Notes: generated from the sequence alone by a model not told the origin. Positions 48,420-57,654 are shown, numbered from the stretch's first letter. The stretch: DNA of 64,000 nt from QHXM01 sp963697975 (GCA_963697975.1 OY969111.1:1550001-1614000); one strand, 5' to 3'. A program made the numbers and translations.

Positions 48420-48449
48420 TTGACAACGTTTTCCACAGCACGTTATATT
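48420..48449 (+). promoter_or_regulatory. Sigma-70-type promoter for the RodZ-like gene
   Basis: TTGACA at 48420-48425, an 18-nt spacer and TATATT at 48444-48449. It gives a leader of about 150 nt before the ATG at 48611. The rest of the gap 48211-48610 has no gene I can support. Confidence 0.6.
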
Positions 48450-48610
48450 GCGCGCCAACAAAGTATTCTGACGCTGTCGCTGAGGGGAAGAGAGCGAGCA
48501 CGTCATGTGGGAGTGGCGGCAGCGAACGGGATGAATTTTCCAGACTGGCTAATTCCAGGCAAACTTCAGTTCTGCCCGATTCAACATCTAGCGGCGGAAG
48601 TATATTGGTG

Positions 48611-49390
48611 ATGGCGGCTTCTTTCGGAGAGGAATTGCGACTCGCACGCGAGGCGCGCGGCATTACTTTGCGCCAAATCTCCGATCAAACACGCATTTCC
48701 ATCCGCTACCTCGAAGCCATCGAATCAAACGATTACAAGCGACTGCCCGGCGGCATCTTCAACCGGAGTTTCATCAAGGCTTACGCCAAACAGATCAGCT
48801 TTGACGAGAAAGAAGCTTTGGAGGGCTACTTACGCACGGCGCGCGAGCAGGGCGACGCTGCCGACGAAGTTGTGACCACGCCCTACAAGCCACACGTCTA
48901 CACCGACGGAGGCTCGCGCTCGCCCCTTGTCACGCTGCTGCTGACGATTCTGATTCTGGCGATTCTTGCACTGGGCGTTTATGCCGCTCTGCATTGGTAT
49001 CAACGCCGTGATGCGGCGCGCTCGATTACCCCCCCGCAGCCGTCAACGCCTACGGCCACGCAAGCCCCGAACTCGGCTGTCCTACCAACCAGCGCACCCA
49101 CACCTGCAACAACAACGACGACGAACCAGTTTCACATCGAGTTGACGGCGCGCGGCGAAAACGTCTGGGTGAGCGCACAGGTTGACGACAACAAAAAGGC
49201 CAGAGGAATTCTGTTAGAGCCGGACAAACCGGAAGCGCTCGACCCCGTTGACCGTTTGCGGATTCAGTACGCGCCGACGAAGGCCAAAGCGCTCGAAGTC
49301 ACCATCAATGGGCGCAAGGCGCAAGTGCCAACTGACAAGCCCGAGTTGATTATTACGAAGGAAGGTTACGAAAGTCTCTTACAACAATAA
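48611..49390 (+). CDS. RodZ-like helix-turn-helix membrane protein
   Basis: 259 residues from ATG at 48611 (GGAAG 10 nt upstream; in-frame TTG and GTG lie just before). N-terminal Xre-type HTH (FGEELRLAREARGITLRQIS, RISIRYLEAIESNDY) as in RodZ, a membrane helix (VTLLLTILILAILALGVYAA) at ~100-120, a Thr/Pro-rich periplasmic linker and a C-terminal DUF4115 beta domain (FHIELTARGENVWVSAQVDD). RodZ couples MreB to the cell-wall machinery; a role in cell shape is inferred. Confidence 0.85.
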   Translation: MAASFGEELRLAREARGITLRQISDQTRISIRYLEAIESNDYKRLPGGIFNRSFIKAYAKQISFDEKEALEGYLRTAREQGDAADEVVTTPYKPHVYTDGGSRSPLVTLLLTILILAILALGVYAALHWYQRRDAARSITPPQPSTPTATQAPNSAVLPTSAPTPATTTTTNQFHIELTARGENVWVSAQVDDNKKARGILLEPDKPEALDPVDRLRIQYAPTKAKALEVTINGRKAQVPTDKPELIITKEGYESLLQQ

Positions 49391-49458
49391 GCACATGCTC
49401 TTCCCGCGCTCTTTTTGGCGCGATGTGTATGCCTGCGCCGGATTGACAAGAGGCGACT

Positions 49459-49489
49459 GCCCGCAGATTGAAGCGGGCATTTTTATTTT
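49459..49489 (+). terminator. Intrinsic terminator after the RodZ-like gene
   Basis: GCCCGC (49459-49464) and GCGGGC (49473-49478), an 8-nt loop, followed by ATTTTTATTTT. Classic rho-independent form. Confidence 0.8.
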
Positions 49490-49563
49490 CGTAAATCGTA
49501 AATCGTGAATCGTCAATGGAAGGAGCATTCCTTCCATTGACGATTCACGATTTACGATTTACG
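49490..49563. repeat. Heptamer-word hairpin, GTAAATC family, perfect 34-bp arms
   Basis: Left arm 49490-49523 and right arm 49530-49563 are exact reverse complements over 34 bp with a 6-nt loop. The words GTAAATC, GTAAATC, GTGAATC, GTCAATG run at period 7. It directly follows the terminator and ends about 40 nt before guaB. Confidence 0.95.
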
Positions 49564-49604
49564 AGCTTTCGATTTACGATGTATCTAAGGAGTAAGACAT
49601 CATC

Positions 49605-51071
49605 ATGATTACCTCAGATATTACAGAAGGGCTGACCTTCGACGACGTACTTTTAGTTCCCGCGCGCTCTGACGTGCTGCCGACCGAGACAGATACTTCG
49701 ACGCAGTTCACGCGCGGCATCCGCCTGCAAATCCCGCTCTGCTCATCTGCGATGGATACGGTGACGGAAGCCGCGCTCGCCATCGCCTTAGCGCAACAGG
49801 GCGGCATCGGCGTCGTCCATAAAAATCTTTCCATTGAGCGACAGGCTGAAGAAGTTGACAAGGTAAAACGCTCCGAATCCGGCATGATCGTTGATCCGGT
49901 GACGATTCGCCCGGATCGTCCCGTCTCTGAAGCTCTGAACGTGATGGAGCGCTACAAGATCAGCGGCGTGCCCGTCGTGGACGAAGACGGACATCTTGTC
50001 GGCATCATCACCAACCGCGACCTTCGTTTTGAGACGCGCTTTGATATTCCCGTCTCCGAAGTGATGACCAAGCAGCCGCTCGTCACCGTTCCCGTCGGCA
50101 CAACGCTCGAACAAGCTAAGGCCGTCCTGCAAAAGCATCGCATCGAAAAGCTGCTCGTCATTGACGGCGACAAACATATCAAGGGACTGATTACGGTCAA
50201 AGACATTCAGAAAGCCATCAGGTATCCAAACGCGGCGAAAGACGATCTGGGTCGCCTACGCGTCGCCGCAGCCATCGGCGCAACCGGGGATTACCGCGAG
50301 CGCGCTGATGAATTAGTCCGCGCACGCGCCGACTGCCTCGTCGTAGACACGGCTCACGGCCACTCGTCGCGCGTCATCGAAGCCGTGCGCGACATCAAGC
50401 GCCGCCACGCCGATGTTCAACTCATCGCCGGAAACGTGGCGACGGGAGATGGAACGCGCGAACTGATTGAGGCAGGCGTTGACGCGGTGAAGATCGGAAT
50501 CGGGCCGGGGAGTATCTGCACCACGCGAGTCGTCACAGGCTCAGGCGTGCCGCAGATTACGGCCATACGCGATTGCGTCGAGGCAGCTAAGGGAAGCAAC
50601 GTTCCCATCATCTCGGATGGCGGCGTCAAATTCTCAGGCGACGTGGCAAAGGCGATTGCGTCGGGCGCGGATGTGGTGATGATCGGCTCACTCTTTGCGG
50701 GCACGGAGGAAGCGCCGGGTGAAGTGATTCTCTTTCAGGGACGCTCCTTCAAATCCTATCGCGGGATGGGATCAATCGGCGCGATGCGCGAAGGCTCGCG
50801 CGACCGCTACAGCCAGGAGCGCATCGAGATGGAATCCAAGCTCGTTCCCGAAGGCATCGAAGGCCGCGTGCCGTACAAGGGAACGCTCGCCGACATGGTG
50901 ACGCAACTCATCGGGGGTTTACGCGCCGGGATGGGCTACACGGGCTGCCGCAACATCCGCGAGTTTCAGGAAAACACGCGCTTCGTCCGCATCACCTCGG
51001 CTGGGCTTCGTGAGTCGCACGTGCATGATGTCATTATTACGAAGGAAGCGCCGAACTACCGATTGGAATAA
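49605..51071 (+). CDS. guaB: Inosine-5'-monophosphate dehydrogenase
   Basis: 488 residues, standard. N-terminal LTFDDVLLVPARSDVLP, two CBS domains in the middle (~95-210, with GVPVVDEDGHLVGIITNRD and LLVIDGDKHIKGLITVKD), and the catalytic loop IGIGPGSICTTRVVTG with the active Cys. GGVKFSGDVAKAIASGADVVMIG and the GRSFKSYRGMGS flap follow. It converts IMP to XMP, the first step of GMP synthesis. Stands alone behind a terminator and a perfect hairpin. Confidence 0.97.
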   Translation: MITSDITEGLTFDDVLLVPARSDVLPTETDTSTQFTRGIRLQIPLCSSAMDTVTEAALAIALAQQGGIGVVHKNLSIERQAEEVDKVKRSESGMIVDPVTIRPDRPVSEALNVMERYKISGVPVVDEDGHLVGIITNRDLRFETRFDIPVSEVMTKQPLVTVPVGTTLEQAKAVLQKHRIEKLLVIDGDKHIKGLITVKDIQKAIRYPNAAKDDLGRLRVAAAIGATGDYRERADELVRARADCLVVDTAHGHSSRVIEAVRDIKRRHADVQLIAGNVATGDGTRELIEAGVDAVKIGIGPGSICTTRVVTGSGVPQITAIRDCVEAAKGSNVPIISDGGVKFSGDVAKAIASGADVVMIGSLFAGTEEAPGEVILFQGRSFKSYRGMGSIGAMREGSRDRYSQERIEMESKLVPEGIEGRVPYKGTLADMVTQLIGGLRAGMGYTGCRNIREFQENTRFVRITSAGLRESHVHDVIITKEAPNYRLE

Positions 51072-51191
51072 CCTTTGAGCAAGCGGGCAGCGGAGACTGA
51101 CGACGGAGAGCGGACTTCACCCTCGCACGTTTCGGTGTCTTCAGTCTCTTTAACTCCAAACTCTCAGCCCATCCAATGGAGGTCGCCGAAA

Positions 51192-51605
51192 ATGCCTTTT
51201 CATCTTCACATCACAGGGGTATTGACGCTGACAGCATTGTTCGCACTGGCCGGACAAGGCCCAAAGATTCCCCCGCCGACACTGATTTCACCGATCAACG
51301 GGGCGGTCATGGACAACGGCTGTCAGGATAAATCCAACGGAGTGACCTGGGACTTCGATTGGGACGACGTGCCGGGCGCAGCCGCTTATCACATCAGGGT
51401 CTGGCGCAATCCCAATCTTCCGGTCGTCAACAACACCAACGTGGCTGCGTCGAATTACACACACGACAGCCCGCAAACCTACATCGCCAACCAGAATTCA
51501 ACGGGCTGGCGCTGGATGGTGCGTGCCAGAATTGGAAATGTGTGGGGCCCCTGGAGCGTAGTCAGATTCTTCAGGGTGGAACGATTGAACACTGACTGTC
51601 ATTAG
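51192..51605 (+). CDS. Small secreted protein with fibronectin-III-like pattern
   Basis: 137 residues from ATG at 51192 with GGAGG upstream; a longer frame to 51075 lacks a signal and coding character. Signal peptide MPFHLHITGVLTLTALFALA, then a single ~110-residue beta-domain (GVTWDFDWDDVPGAAAYHIR, GWRWMVRARIGNVWGPWSV), the pattern of fibronectin-type or similar extracellular modules. Two Cys may pair. Function unknown. Confidence 0.75.
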   Translation: MPFHLHITGVLTLTALFALAGQGPKIPPPTLISPINGAVMDNGCQDKSNGVTWDFDWDDVPGAAAYHIRVWRNPNLPVVNNTNVAASNYTHDSPQTYIANQNSTGWRWMVRARIGNVWGPWSVVRFFRVERLNTDCH

Positions 51606-51674
51606 TCAACGATAAAACCTGACAGGAGGGGAGCGCGATGCTCCCCTTCATTACGAGTTGGAATAGAAATCTCC

Positions 51675-52802
51675 TTGTTCAGGAAAGTATTAATCCTCTC
51701 GGCTTCTGCGGGCGCTGGACATCTTCGCGCTGCCGAAGCGCTTGAGCGCGCGTTTCTGGAGCTGAACGCGGCCCAGGAAGTTCGCCACATTGACACGCTG
51801 CAATACACCAACAAGATATTTCGCCACCTCTACTCGAAGGCTTATATCGAGATGGTCAACAAGATGCCCGAAGTGCTCGGCTGGCTCTACGACCATTTGG
51901 ACAAGCCCTGGAAGAACGAGCGCCGACGCCTCGCGCTCGACAAACTTAACACCCGCCCTTTCGTCAAGATGCTCAGGGAGTATCAACCTGAGATAACCAT
52001 CTGCACACACTTTCTCCCGGCGGAGATCATCTCCTGGCTCAAAGCCAGGAAGCGCATCAGTTGCCGACAGGCAATCGTCGTCACGGATTTTGACGTTCAC
52101 GCCATGTGGTTGTGCCATCACTACGAGCACTACTTCGTCGCGCTCGATGAAACGCGACTGCACCTTGAGAAGCTCGGCATTCCTCCCGCCAAAATAACAG
52201 TGACAGGCATTCCCATTGATCCGGTTTTCGCCAGAGAGAAGAATCAGCGCGAGATGCGCGACAAGCATGGACTTCGTCAGGATGTCACGACCATTTTGCT
52301 TTCCGCCGGAGGCTTCGGAGTCGGGCCTATGGAAAATATCTTGCAGTCCCTGATAGAGGACCTGCGAAGTCCGGCGCAAGTTCTGGCCCTCTGCGGACGC
52401 AATCAGAAACTCAAACACCGCGTAGACCAACTGGCGACGAGCCTTTCACCGGGCAGCCAGCTATCAATCAAGGCCATCGGTTACACGAGCGAGGTGGATG
52501 AGTACATGTCTGCGTCTGACATCCTGCTCGGCAAACCGGGTGGCCTGACGACCTCTGAAGCGCTCGCCCGCGGGTTAATTTTTGTGATCGTCAATCCCAT
52601 CCCCGGACAGGAAGAGCGCAACTCCGATCACCTGCTTGAAGAAGGCGTTGCGATTCGCTGCAACAACCTGCCCGTGCTGGCCGACAAGCTTGACCGCTTG
52701 CTCGGCGACCCAACACGCATGAACAACATGCGCGCCAGCGCCCGCCGTCTCGCACGTCCAAATGCGGCACACGATGTCGTGGCCCGTCTGCTTTCGATTT
52801 AA
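51675..52802 (+). CDS. GT28-type glycosyltransferase (MGDG synthase/UgtP-like)
   Basis: 375 residues from a TTG start. N-terminal SASAGAGHLRAAEAL and the HFLPAEIISWLKAR / VVTDFDVHAMWLCHHYEHYF pair match monogalactosyldiacylglycerol-synthase-type enzymes; the C-terminal half is the GT28/MurG nucleotide-sugar fold with GYTSEVDEYMSASDILLGKPGGLT and NPIPGQEERNSDHL. Likely transfers a hexose to diacylglycerol or a related lipid at the membrane. The lipid kinase gene downstream fits a lipid-modification theme. Confidence 0.88.
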   Translation: MFRKVLILSASAGAGHLRAAEALERAFLELNAAQEVRHIDTLQYTNKIFRHLYSKAYIEMVNKMPEVLGWLYDHLDKPWKNERRRLALDKLNTRPFVKMLREYQPEITICTHFLPAEIISWLKARKRISCRQAIVVTDFDVHAMWLCHHYEHYFVALDETRLHLEKLGIPPAKITVTGIPIDPVFAREKNQREMRDKHGLRQDVTTILLSAGGFGVGPMENILQSLIEDLRSPAQVLALCGRNQKLKHRVDQLATSLSPGSQLSIKAIGYTSEVDEYMSASDILLGKPGGLTTSEALARGLIFVIVNPIPGQEERNSDHLLEEGVAIRCNNLPVLADKLDRLLGDPTRMNNMRASARRLARPNAAHDVVARLLSI

Positions 52803-52984
52803 CAGAAGCGACTCAAGCTGGTTTAGCATCTTCTTTGATGATCTGCCCGCGCCGGGTTGCCGGTCGCGCAGTTTCATGAAGCTGGGGCGACACGCTTTGT
52901 GAGGTTAACAGATAGTTGTGGCATGATGTTCCATGTGGCTCAGAGCCGGTGTCGCATGAATTATCTGACAGGTGGAGGAGAAAC

Positions 52985-53076
52985 AAGGGATGAGGGCAGA
53001 GGGATGAGGGATGAAAGCGTGCTCATTCAACTTGACTCGTATATTTTTCATCCCTCATCCCTCCGCCCTCACCCCT
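52985..53076. repeat. Heptamer-word hairpin, GGGATGA family
   Basis: Left arm 52985-53016 (GGGATGA, GGGCAGA, GGGATGA words) and right arm 53049-53076 are inverted. It lies in the gap before the lipid kinase gene; the rest of 52803-53110 shows no gene. Confidence 0.85.
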
Positions 53077-53110
53077 GCTTTTCCCTGGCCCTGCGATTGC
53101 TGTTGTTGAC

Positions 53111-54016
53111 GTGAATATGATGAAGAAACGCGAAGCAGTCTTGATCTCAAATCCGAATGCGGGGCGTGGCGGCGAGCGGCGCAAGCGCGAAGTTGCGCGC
53201 TTCTGCGCGAGCCTGAGAAGGCGCGGGGTCGAGGTTGAAGCCTTTGACACGAGCGGCCCTAATGATGCGGCGCGGTTGGCCGCAGACTTCGCGCGTGAAG
53301 GCGCGCGGGACGTGATAGTTTCCGGCGGCGACGGCACGATTAACGAGGCGCTGCAAGGCCTGATCGGAACAGAAGCGCGTCTGGCCGTCTGGCCGCGCGG
53401 CACAGCCAACGTGCTGGCGCGCGAGTTGAGCCTCCCTTTTGATGTGGAGGAGGCGGCGGAGGTGATTGCGCGTGGGCGCTCGAAGCCTGTGCATGTCGGC
53501 TGCGCGACAAATGAGCGAAGCGGCGAGCAACGCTACTTCTTCCTGATGGCCGGAATCGGCCTTGACGCTTCCGTTGTACAGCATGTCCGCCCGCGCATGA
53601 AGCGGCGCGTGGGCGAGGCAGCATTCTGGTATGCGGGTCTGGGACACTTGGCGCACTGGCAGCCGCAGCCCTTTGAAATAGAAATTGACGGGCAGACCTT
53701 TCAGGCGACGTTTGCCGCTATCGGTAAAGCTGCGCACTACGGCGGCAATCTGGCTATTACGCCGCGCGCGAGTATGGAAGAGCCGGAGTTTGAAGTCTGC
53801 ATCGTAGATTCAAAGAGCCGTCTGCGATTTCTCTACCTGCTGACTCACGCGGTGCGACCGAGCGGAGTAGCCGAAGACATGCGCGGGGTTCAATTCATAC
53901 GCGCGACGCACGCGCGCGTGACCGGCGACGTACTGGTGCAAATCGACGGTGAACTAACCGGCGAGCTTCCCATGACTTTCGAGATCGCGCCCTCGCCCAT
54001 CGAAATCATCAGGTAG
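53111..54016 (+). CDS. Diacylglycerol/sphingosine kinase-family lipid kinase
   Basis: 301 residues. DAGK catalytic domain: LISNPNAGRGGERRKRE (start of the nucleotide lobe), VSGGDGTINEALQGL with the GGDGT signature, and AVWPRGTANVLARELSLP. The C-terminal beta-lobe has MAGIGLDASVV and LVQIDGELTGELP. It phosphorylates a lipid with ATP at the membrane; YegS/BmrU/DgkB-type. Sits after the glycosyltransferase gene. Confidence 0.92.
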   Translation: MNMMKKREAVLISNPNAGRGGERRKREVARFCASLRRRGVEVEAFDTSGPNDAARLAADFAREGARDVIVSGGDGTINEALQGLIGTEARLAVWPRGTANVLARELSLPFDVEEAAEVIARGRSKPVHVGCATNERSGEQRYFFLMAGIGLDASVVQHVRPRMKRRVGEAAFWYAGLGHLAHWQPQPFEIEIDGQTFQATFAAIGKAAHYGGNLAITPRASMEEPEFEVCIVDSKSRLRFLYLLTHAVRPSGVAEDMRGVQFIRATHARVTGDVLVQIDGELTGELPMTFEIAPSPIEIIR

Positions 54017-54109
54017 CGGTCAGTGGTCGGTGGTCAGTGGTCAGTAAGAACAAGCGAAGGGTAGCGGCCTTGAGCTTTTGTATTTAACTGACCACCGACC
54101 ACTGCTCTT
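54016..54109. repeat. Heptamer-word hairpin, CAGTGGT family, at the stop of the lipid kinase and the M61 gene
   Basis: Left arm 54016-54047 begins at the kinase stop; right arm 54084-54109 touches the stop of the convergent M61 peptidase gene. It may terminate both transcripts. Confidence 0.85.
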
Positions 54110-55991
54110 ACCCGTTCATCCATGCGGCGCGTAGCGCACGGGTTTCGGGCGAGGCGTTGGTTATTTCTTCGACGCGGTAATCGTAGTGCTCCGGCTCGCC
54201 GAGCGTGAGGCTTGCCTTGACGATGTTCCGGTCGCGCCGGACGGTGATGACAACTTGCTGGTTCTGCTTGTAGCGATTGAGTTCTTTCGCCCAGGTGTCG
54301 AGCGTGACTTTTTTGTTGCCGATGGAAAGAATCACGTCACCCTGTTTCAGCCCGGCATCTTCCGCCGCCGAGCCGTTGCGGACGCCCACGATTCTCATAC
54401 CCTGCCCATTGAGCGAGATGCCCGCCGAAAAGGGTTGGCGCGAAGGCTCGCGTATCAAACGCAGGCCGACGCCCGCGAGGGCTTCCTCGTAAGGCGGAGT
54501 TTCCACGCTTCGCACATAACGTTTGAAGAAATCGCCGAGATCAATTCCCGCTACTTCGGACGCCGCGCGCTCGAAATCTTCACTCGTGTAGCCGCGCCCG
54601 CGCAGGTAATAGGTCGCTTTCTGACTCTTCAAATAAAACTCTTCGTACATGCGTCTGAGGACATCATCAAGACTGGCCCGCCCGTTAGTCTTGCGGCGAA
54701 TCAACAAATCCAGCGTCAGACCGAGCGTTGCGCCTTTCGGGTAATAACTGACGGCGGTGTTCTCAAGGTTCGTGCGTTGCACATGGATTTCTCCATCCAG
54801 GAAGGGAGCGGAAAGCGATGACTCCTCTGCGCTCATCAAACGACTGCCCGGCGCATTTTCAATGCCGCCGATTAACTGGCCCAGATAAGTCAAATATTGA
54901 GCGTCGTTCCGTAACCCGGAGCGACGCAGCATCAGATTGCCGTAATAAGTCGTGAGTCCTTCGGCAATCCACATGGCGCGCGTGACGAGAGGCCGCGTGA
55001 AATCCCAGGGGCCTAATTCGACGGGGCGCAGACGCTTGACGTTCCAGACGTGAAAGAATTCGTGCGAGGCAGTGCTGAGCGCGCCTTCATAAGAATCCGA
55101 TTCGGAGAGCGTGCCCGGAACAATAATCTGCGTTGAAGTCAGATGTTCCATTCCGTCGCCCGGACGGTCGTCAGCCGCGAAGTGAATCAGAAAGGTATAG
55201 GTCTCAAATTCCGGCGCTCCCCACATGCGCGTTTCCGCACGCACGATCTTTTCGAGGTCACGTACGAACTGCGCGCGCTTGCCTCCTTCGTCACCGAATG
55301 AATGAATGACCGCTCGATAGGTTTTCCCGCCAACTTTGAACTCGTCCACCGTCCAGTCCGGCCCAATCTCCGTTGGCGTGTCAATCAGGAGGTCGTAGTT
55401 GGCAAACTGCCATTCGCGCTGGTCTGCGCTCTCCATGCGCCCGTTGACGATGCGCCAATTTTTCGGCGGATCAATATTGAGCCTGACAGGGTCTTGCTTG
55501 TGGCCCACGATGTACATAAAGATTGAGCCGCCGTTGAAGTTTGCATGACGGCTATCGAGTTGCGAGAACGTGCCCGACAAATCATCTCCGAAGACTTTAT
55601 ACTGGAGCGTCGTGCTGCGTGTGCCGGTCAATTGAACGCGCCACGTCTGATTGTCCATGCGTGTGACAGGGAGCGGTGACATCTTGCATTGCGCTCCCGG
55701 CGGGCAGATGCCTGCTGCTGCCTGAGTCTCCTGAACATTCTTTGCGAAATCGAAGACCGCGTAGCGACCGGGTGCCCACTTGGGCATCTGAAAATCAAGA
55801 TGGTCAGCGGTCGCGCCTTCACCGAGTTCTACTTCGATGCTGATCTCGAAGAGATGCGAGACAGGGCGCGACATCGCTAAACGATAGTTGACAGAGGCAA
55901 GCGGCGCGTCCTGCGCGGCGCTGGTCGTGAGGCAACAGATAGGCAACAGAATTACAGCGGAGAGGGCGATTTTTGAGAGGTGTCGAATCAT
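54108..55991 (-). CDS. M61-family glycyl aminopeptidase with PDZ domain
   Basis: 627 residues from ATG at 55991, next to a signal peptide (MIRHLSKIALSAVILLPICC). Zinc site HEFFHVWNVKRLRP with HEFFH at 310-314; upstream MEHLTSTQI and downstream WIAEGLTTYYGNLMLRR are the M61 hallmarks. A PDZ domain covers ~515-600 (GMRIVGVRNGSAAEDAGLKQ). It is a periplasmic or secreted metalloaminopeptidase with preference for Gly/Ala in known members. Convergent with the lipid kinase. Confidence 0.93.
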   Translation of the reverse strand: MIRHLSKIALSAVILLPICCLTTSAAQDAPLASVNYRLAMSRPVSHLFEISIEVELGEGATADHLDFQMPKWAPGRYAVFDFAKNVQETQAAAGICPPGAQCKMSPLPVTRMDNQTWRVQLTGTRSTTLQYKVFGDDLSGTFSQLDSRHANFNGGSIFMYIVGHKQDPVRLNIDPPKNWRIVNGRMESADQREWQFANYDLLIDTPTEIGPDWTVDEFKVGGKTYRAVIHSFGDEGGKRAQFVRDLEKIVRAETRMWGAPEFETYTFLIHFAADDRPGDGMEHLTSTQIIVPGTLSESDSYEGALSTASHEFFHVWNVKRLRPVELGPWDFTRPLVTRAMWIAEGLTTYYGNLMLRRSGLRNDAQYLTYLGQLIGGIENAPGSRLMSAEESSLSAPFLDGEIHVQRTNLENTAVSYYPKGATLGLTLDLLIRRKTNGRASLDDVLRRMYEEFYLKSQKATYYLRGRGYTSEDFERAASEVAGIDLGDFFKRYVRSVETPPYEEALAGVGLRLIREPSRQPFSAGISLNGQGMRIVGVRNGSAAEDAGLKQGDVILSIGNKKVTLDTWAKELNRYKQNQQVVITVRRDRNIVKASLTLGEPEHYDYRVEEITNASPETRALRAAWMNG

Positions 55992-56252
55992 TGTGTGCGG
56001 CTCCAAACGGCGAAGATAGGGCCAGCGAGGCGTTGAGGCTCTGGGTCGCGCGGATTATCTGCATTTTTCTGGCCCTGTGTCAAAAGAAATAGTGGGCAGT
56101 ATGAAGTAAGTAGTAGGCAGTTAAATGCAACAGATAAGCAATGCTTATCGTTATTTCTTTGCTGACCACTGACCACTGTTCCGCTTGACGCACGGTGAAG
56201 GGGTCGTCTAGTTTTGAATTTTTCGATGATGAACTTGTAGTCTCTTCATTTT

Positions 56253-57464
56253 ATGAGCGCAACTGAACGTCTCTATTATACGGACTCACATCTGACGGAA
56301 TTTGAAGCGCGTGTGACGGAAATCACGGAGCGCGTCAGCGGGTGGGTGGCCGTCACGCTCGACCGCACGGCGTTCTATCCGACGGGCGGCGGGCAGCCGA
56401 GCGATACCGGAATGCTCGACGACACGCCGGTCATCGAGTGTATCGAGACGGAAGAAGGCGTGCTGCATGTTTTGCAGGGTCGCGGACTTCAAGTGGGAGC
56501 GCGCGTGGTGGGCCACGTTGATTGGCCGCGTCGTCTGGATCATCTGCAACAACACACTGGGCAGCACATTCTTTCGCAGGCTTTCATCAATCTTTTTAAC
56601 GCAGAGACGCGCGGCTTTCGGATGCTCGACCAATACTCCGAGATTGATGTCGCGCTCGATGATCCAACGGAGGAGAAAATTGAGAAGGCTATTGAGCTTG
56701 CCAATCGTATCATCTGGGAAGACCGTGCCATCCACATCCGGCAGGTGACGAAGGAAGAGGCCAGCAATCTTCCGCTGCGCAAAGATTCTGCGCGTGAAGG
56801 CGAGTTGCGTCTCATCGAGGTAGAAGGTTTCGATTTGACGCCGTGCGGCGGCACACACGCCGGGCGAACGGGTGAAGTGGGATTGATTGCCGTTCGCTCC
56901 TTTGAACGGGCAAAGGGTTTGACGCGCATTGATTTCGTCGCCGGAGGCCGTGCCCTCGCTGATTACCGCCGCGCCAATCACACGGCTCGAAGCGTCGCCG
57001 CCGTGTTCAGCGCCGGGCGTGACGAAGCGCCGCACGCAGTCGCTCGCCTGCTGGAAGAGAACAAACAACTCGCGCGTCGCATTCGTGCGCTGGAAGAGAT
57101 TACGGCGCGCGTCGAGGCGGAAGAGTTATTGAAAGAGGCACGTGATTTAGGCGACGGCACAAAGCTCTGCGCGCGAGTCTTTGAAAATCGTGATGCAGAG
57201 TCTTTGAAGAAACTCGCGCAGGCCATCATTGCTCATCCCGCGACGATTGCCCTGCTCGGTTCAATCGAGACCGGCGCAGCACGCCTCGTCTTCGCACGCT
57301 CTCAGGATTCTCCCGGCGACATGAACGCGCTTCTCAGCGAAGCCTGCCGGATGCTCGACGGGCGCGGCGGCGGTCGCGCAGACATGGCTCAGGGGGGCGG
57401 AAGCAAACTCGACAAGCTCGACGAAGCCATTGAGACGGCTGTCCATCGTCTCACCGATGGTTAA
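56253..57464 (+). CDS. Alanyl-tRNA editing protein (AlaX-long, DHHA1)
   Basis: 403 residues. Editing core: QQHTGQHILSQAF (HxxxH zinc site) and CGGTHAGRTGEV (CxxxH); AlaRS-like N-terminal GGQPSDTGMLDD; C-terminal DHHA1 domain (LLSEACRMLDGRGGGRADMA). AlaX-long proteins clear Ser/Gly mischarged on tRNA-Ala. It ends just 64 nt upstream of tRNA-Ala(CGC), a neat but perhaps chance arrangement. Confidence 0.92.
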   Translation: MSATERLYYTDSHLTEFEARVTEITERVSGWVAVTLDRTAFYPTGGGQPSDTGMLDDTPVIECIETEEGVLHVLQGRGLQVGARVVGHVDWPRRLDHLQQHTGQHILSQAFINLFNAETRGFRMLDQYSEIDVALDDPTEEKIEKAIELANRIIWEDRAIHIRQVTKEEASNLPLRKDSAREGELRLIEVEGFDLTPCGGTHAGRTGEVGLIAVRSFERAKGLTRIDFVAGGRALADYRRANHTARSVAAVFSAGRDEAPHAVARLLEENKQLARRIRALEEITARVEAEELLKEARDLGDGTKLCARVFENRDAESLKKLAQAIIAHPATIALLGSIETGAARLVFARSQDSPGDMNALLSEACRMLDGRGGGRADMAQGGGSKLDKLDEAIETAVHRLTDG

Positions 57465-57527
57465 TAGCGGAGAGACTCGGCGCTTGACACCGCCCGCACA
57501 CTCTTCCTATCATCTCTCTTCGCTAGT

Positions 57528-57603
57528 GGGGCAGTAGCTCAGTTGGCAGAGCGCCGCGTTCGCAATGCGGAGGCCAGGAGTTCGACCCTCCTCTGCTCCA
57601 CCA
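57528..57603 (+). tRNA. tRNA-Ala (anticodon CGC), CCA encoded
   Basis: 76 nt. Acceptor GGGGCAG with CTGCTCC, D-arm GCTC/GAGC, anticodon stem CCGCG/TGCGG with loop TTCGCAA (anticodon CGC, reads GCG), T-arm AGGAG-TTCGACC-CTCCT, and CCA in the DNA. Its 3' side is followed by a terminator and by an integrase remnant, as expected of an integration hotspot. Confidence 0.93.
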
Positions 57604-57625
57604 AAAACATTCAGGAATTTTCAAG

Positions 57626-57654
57626 AAACGGCAGGTTATCGGGCCTGCCGTTTT
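57626..57654 (+). terminator. Intrinsic terminator after tRNA-Ala
   Basis: AAACGGCAGG at 57626-57635 and CCTGCCGTTT at 57644-57653, then TTTTG. The same bases encode the C-terminus of the integrase remnant on the other strand. Confidence 0.75.

Noticed and set aside
56090..56180. Possible further CAGTGGT-type hairpin upstream of the AlaX gene
   Set aside because: The left part (AGTGGGCAGTATGAAGTAAG) is too diverged to pair well with the CTGACCACTGACCACTG side; may be a decayed copy, not called.
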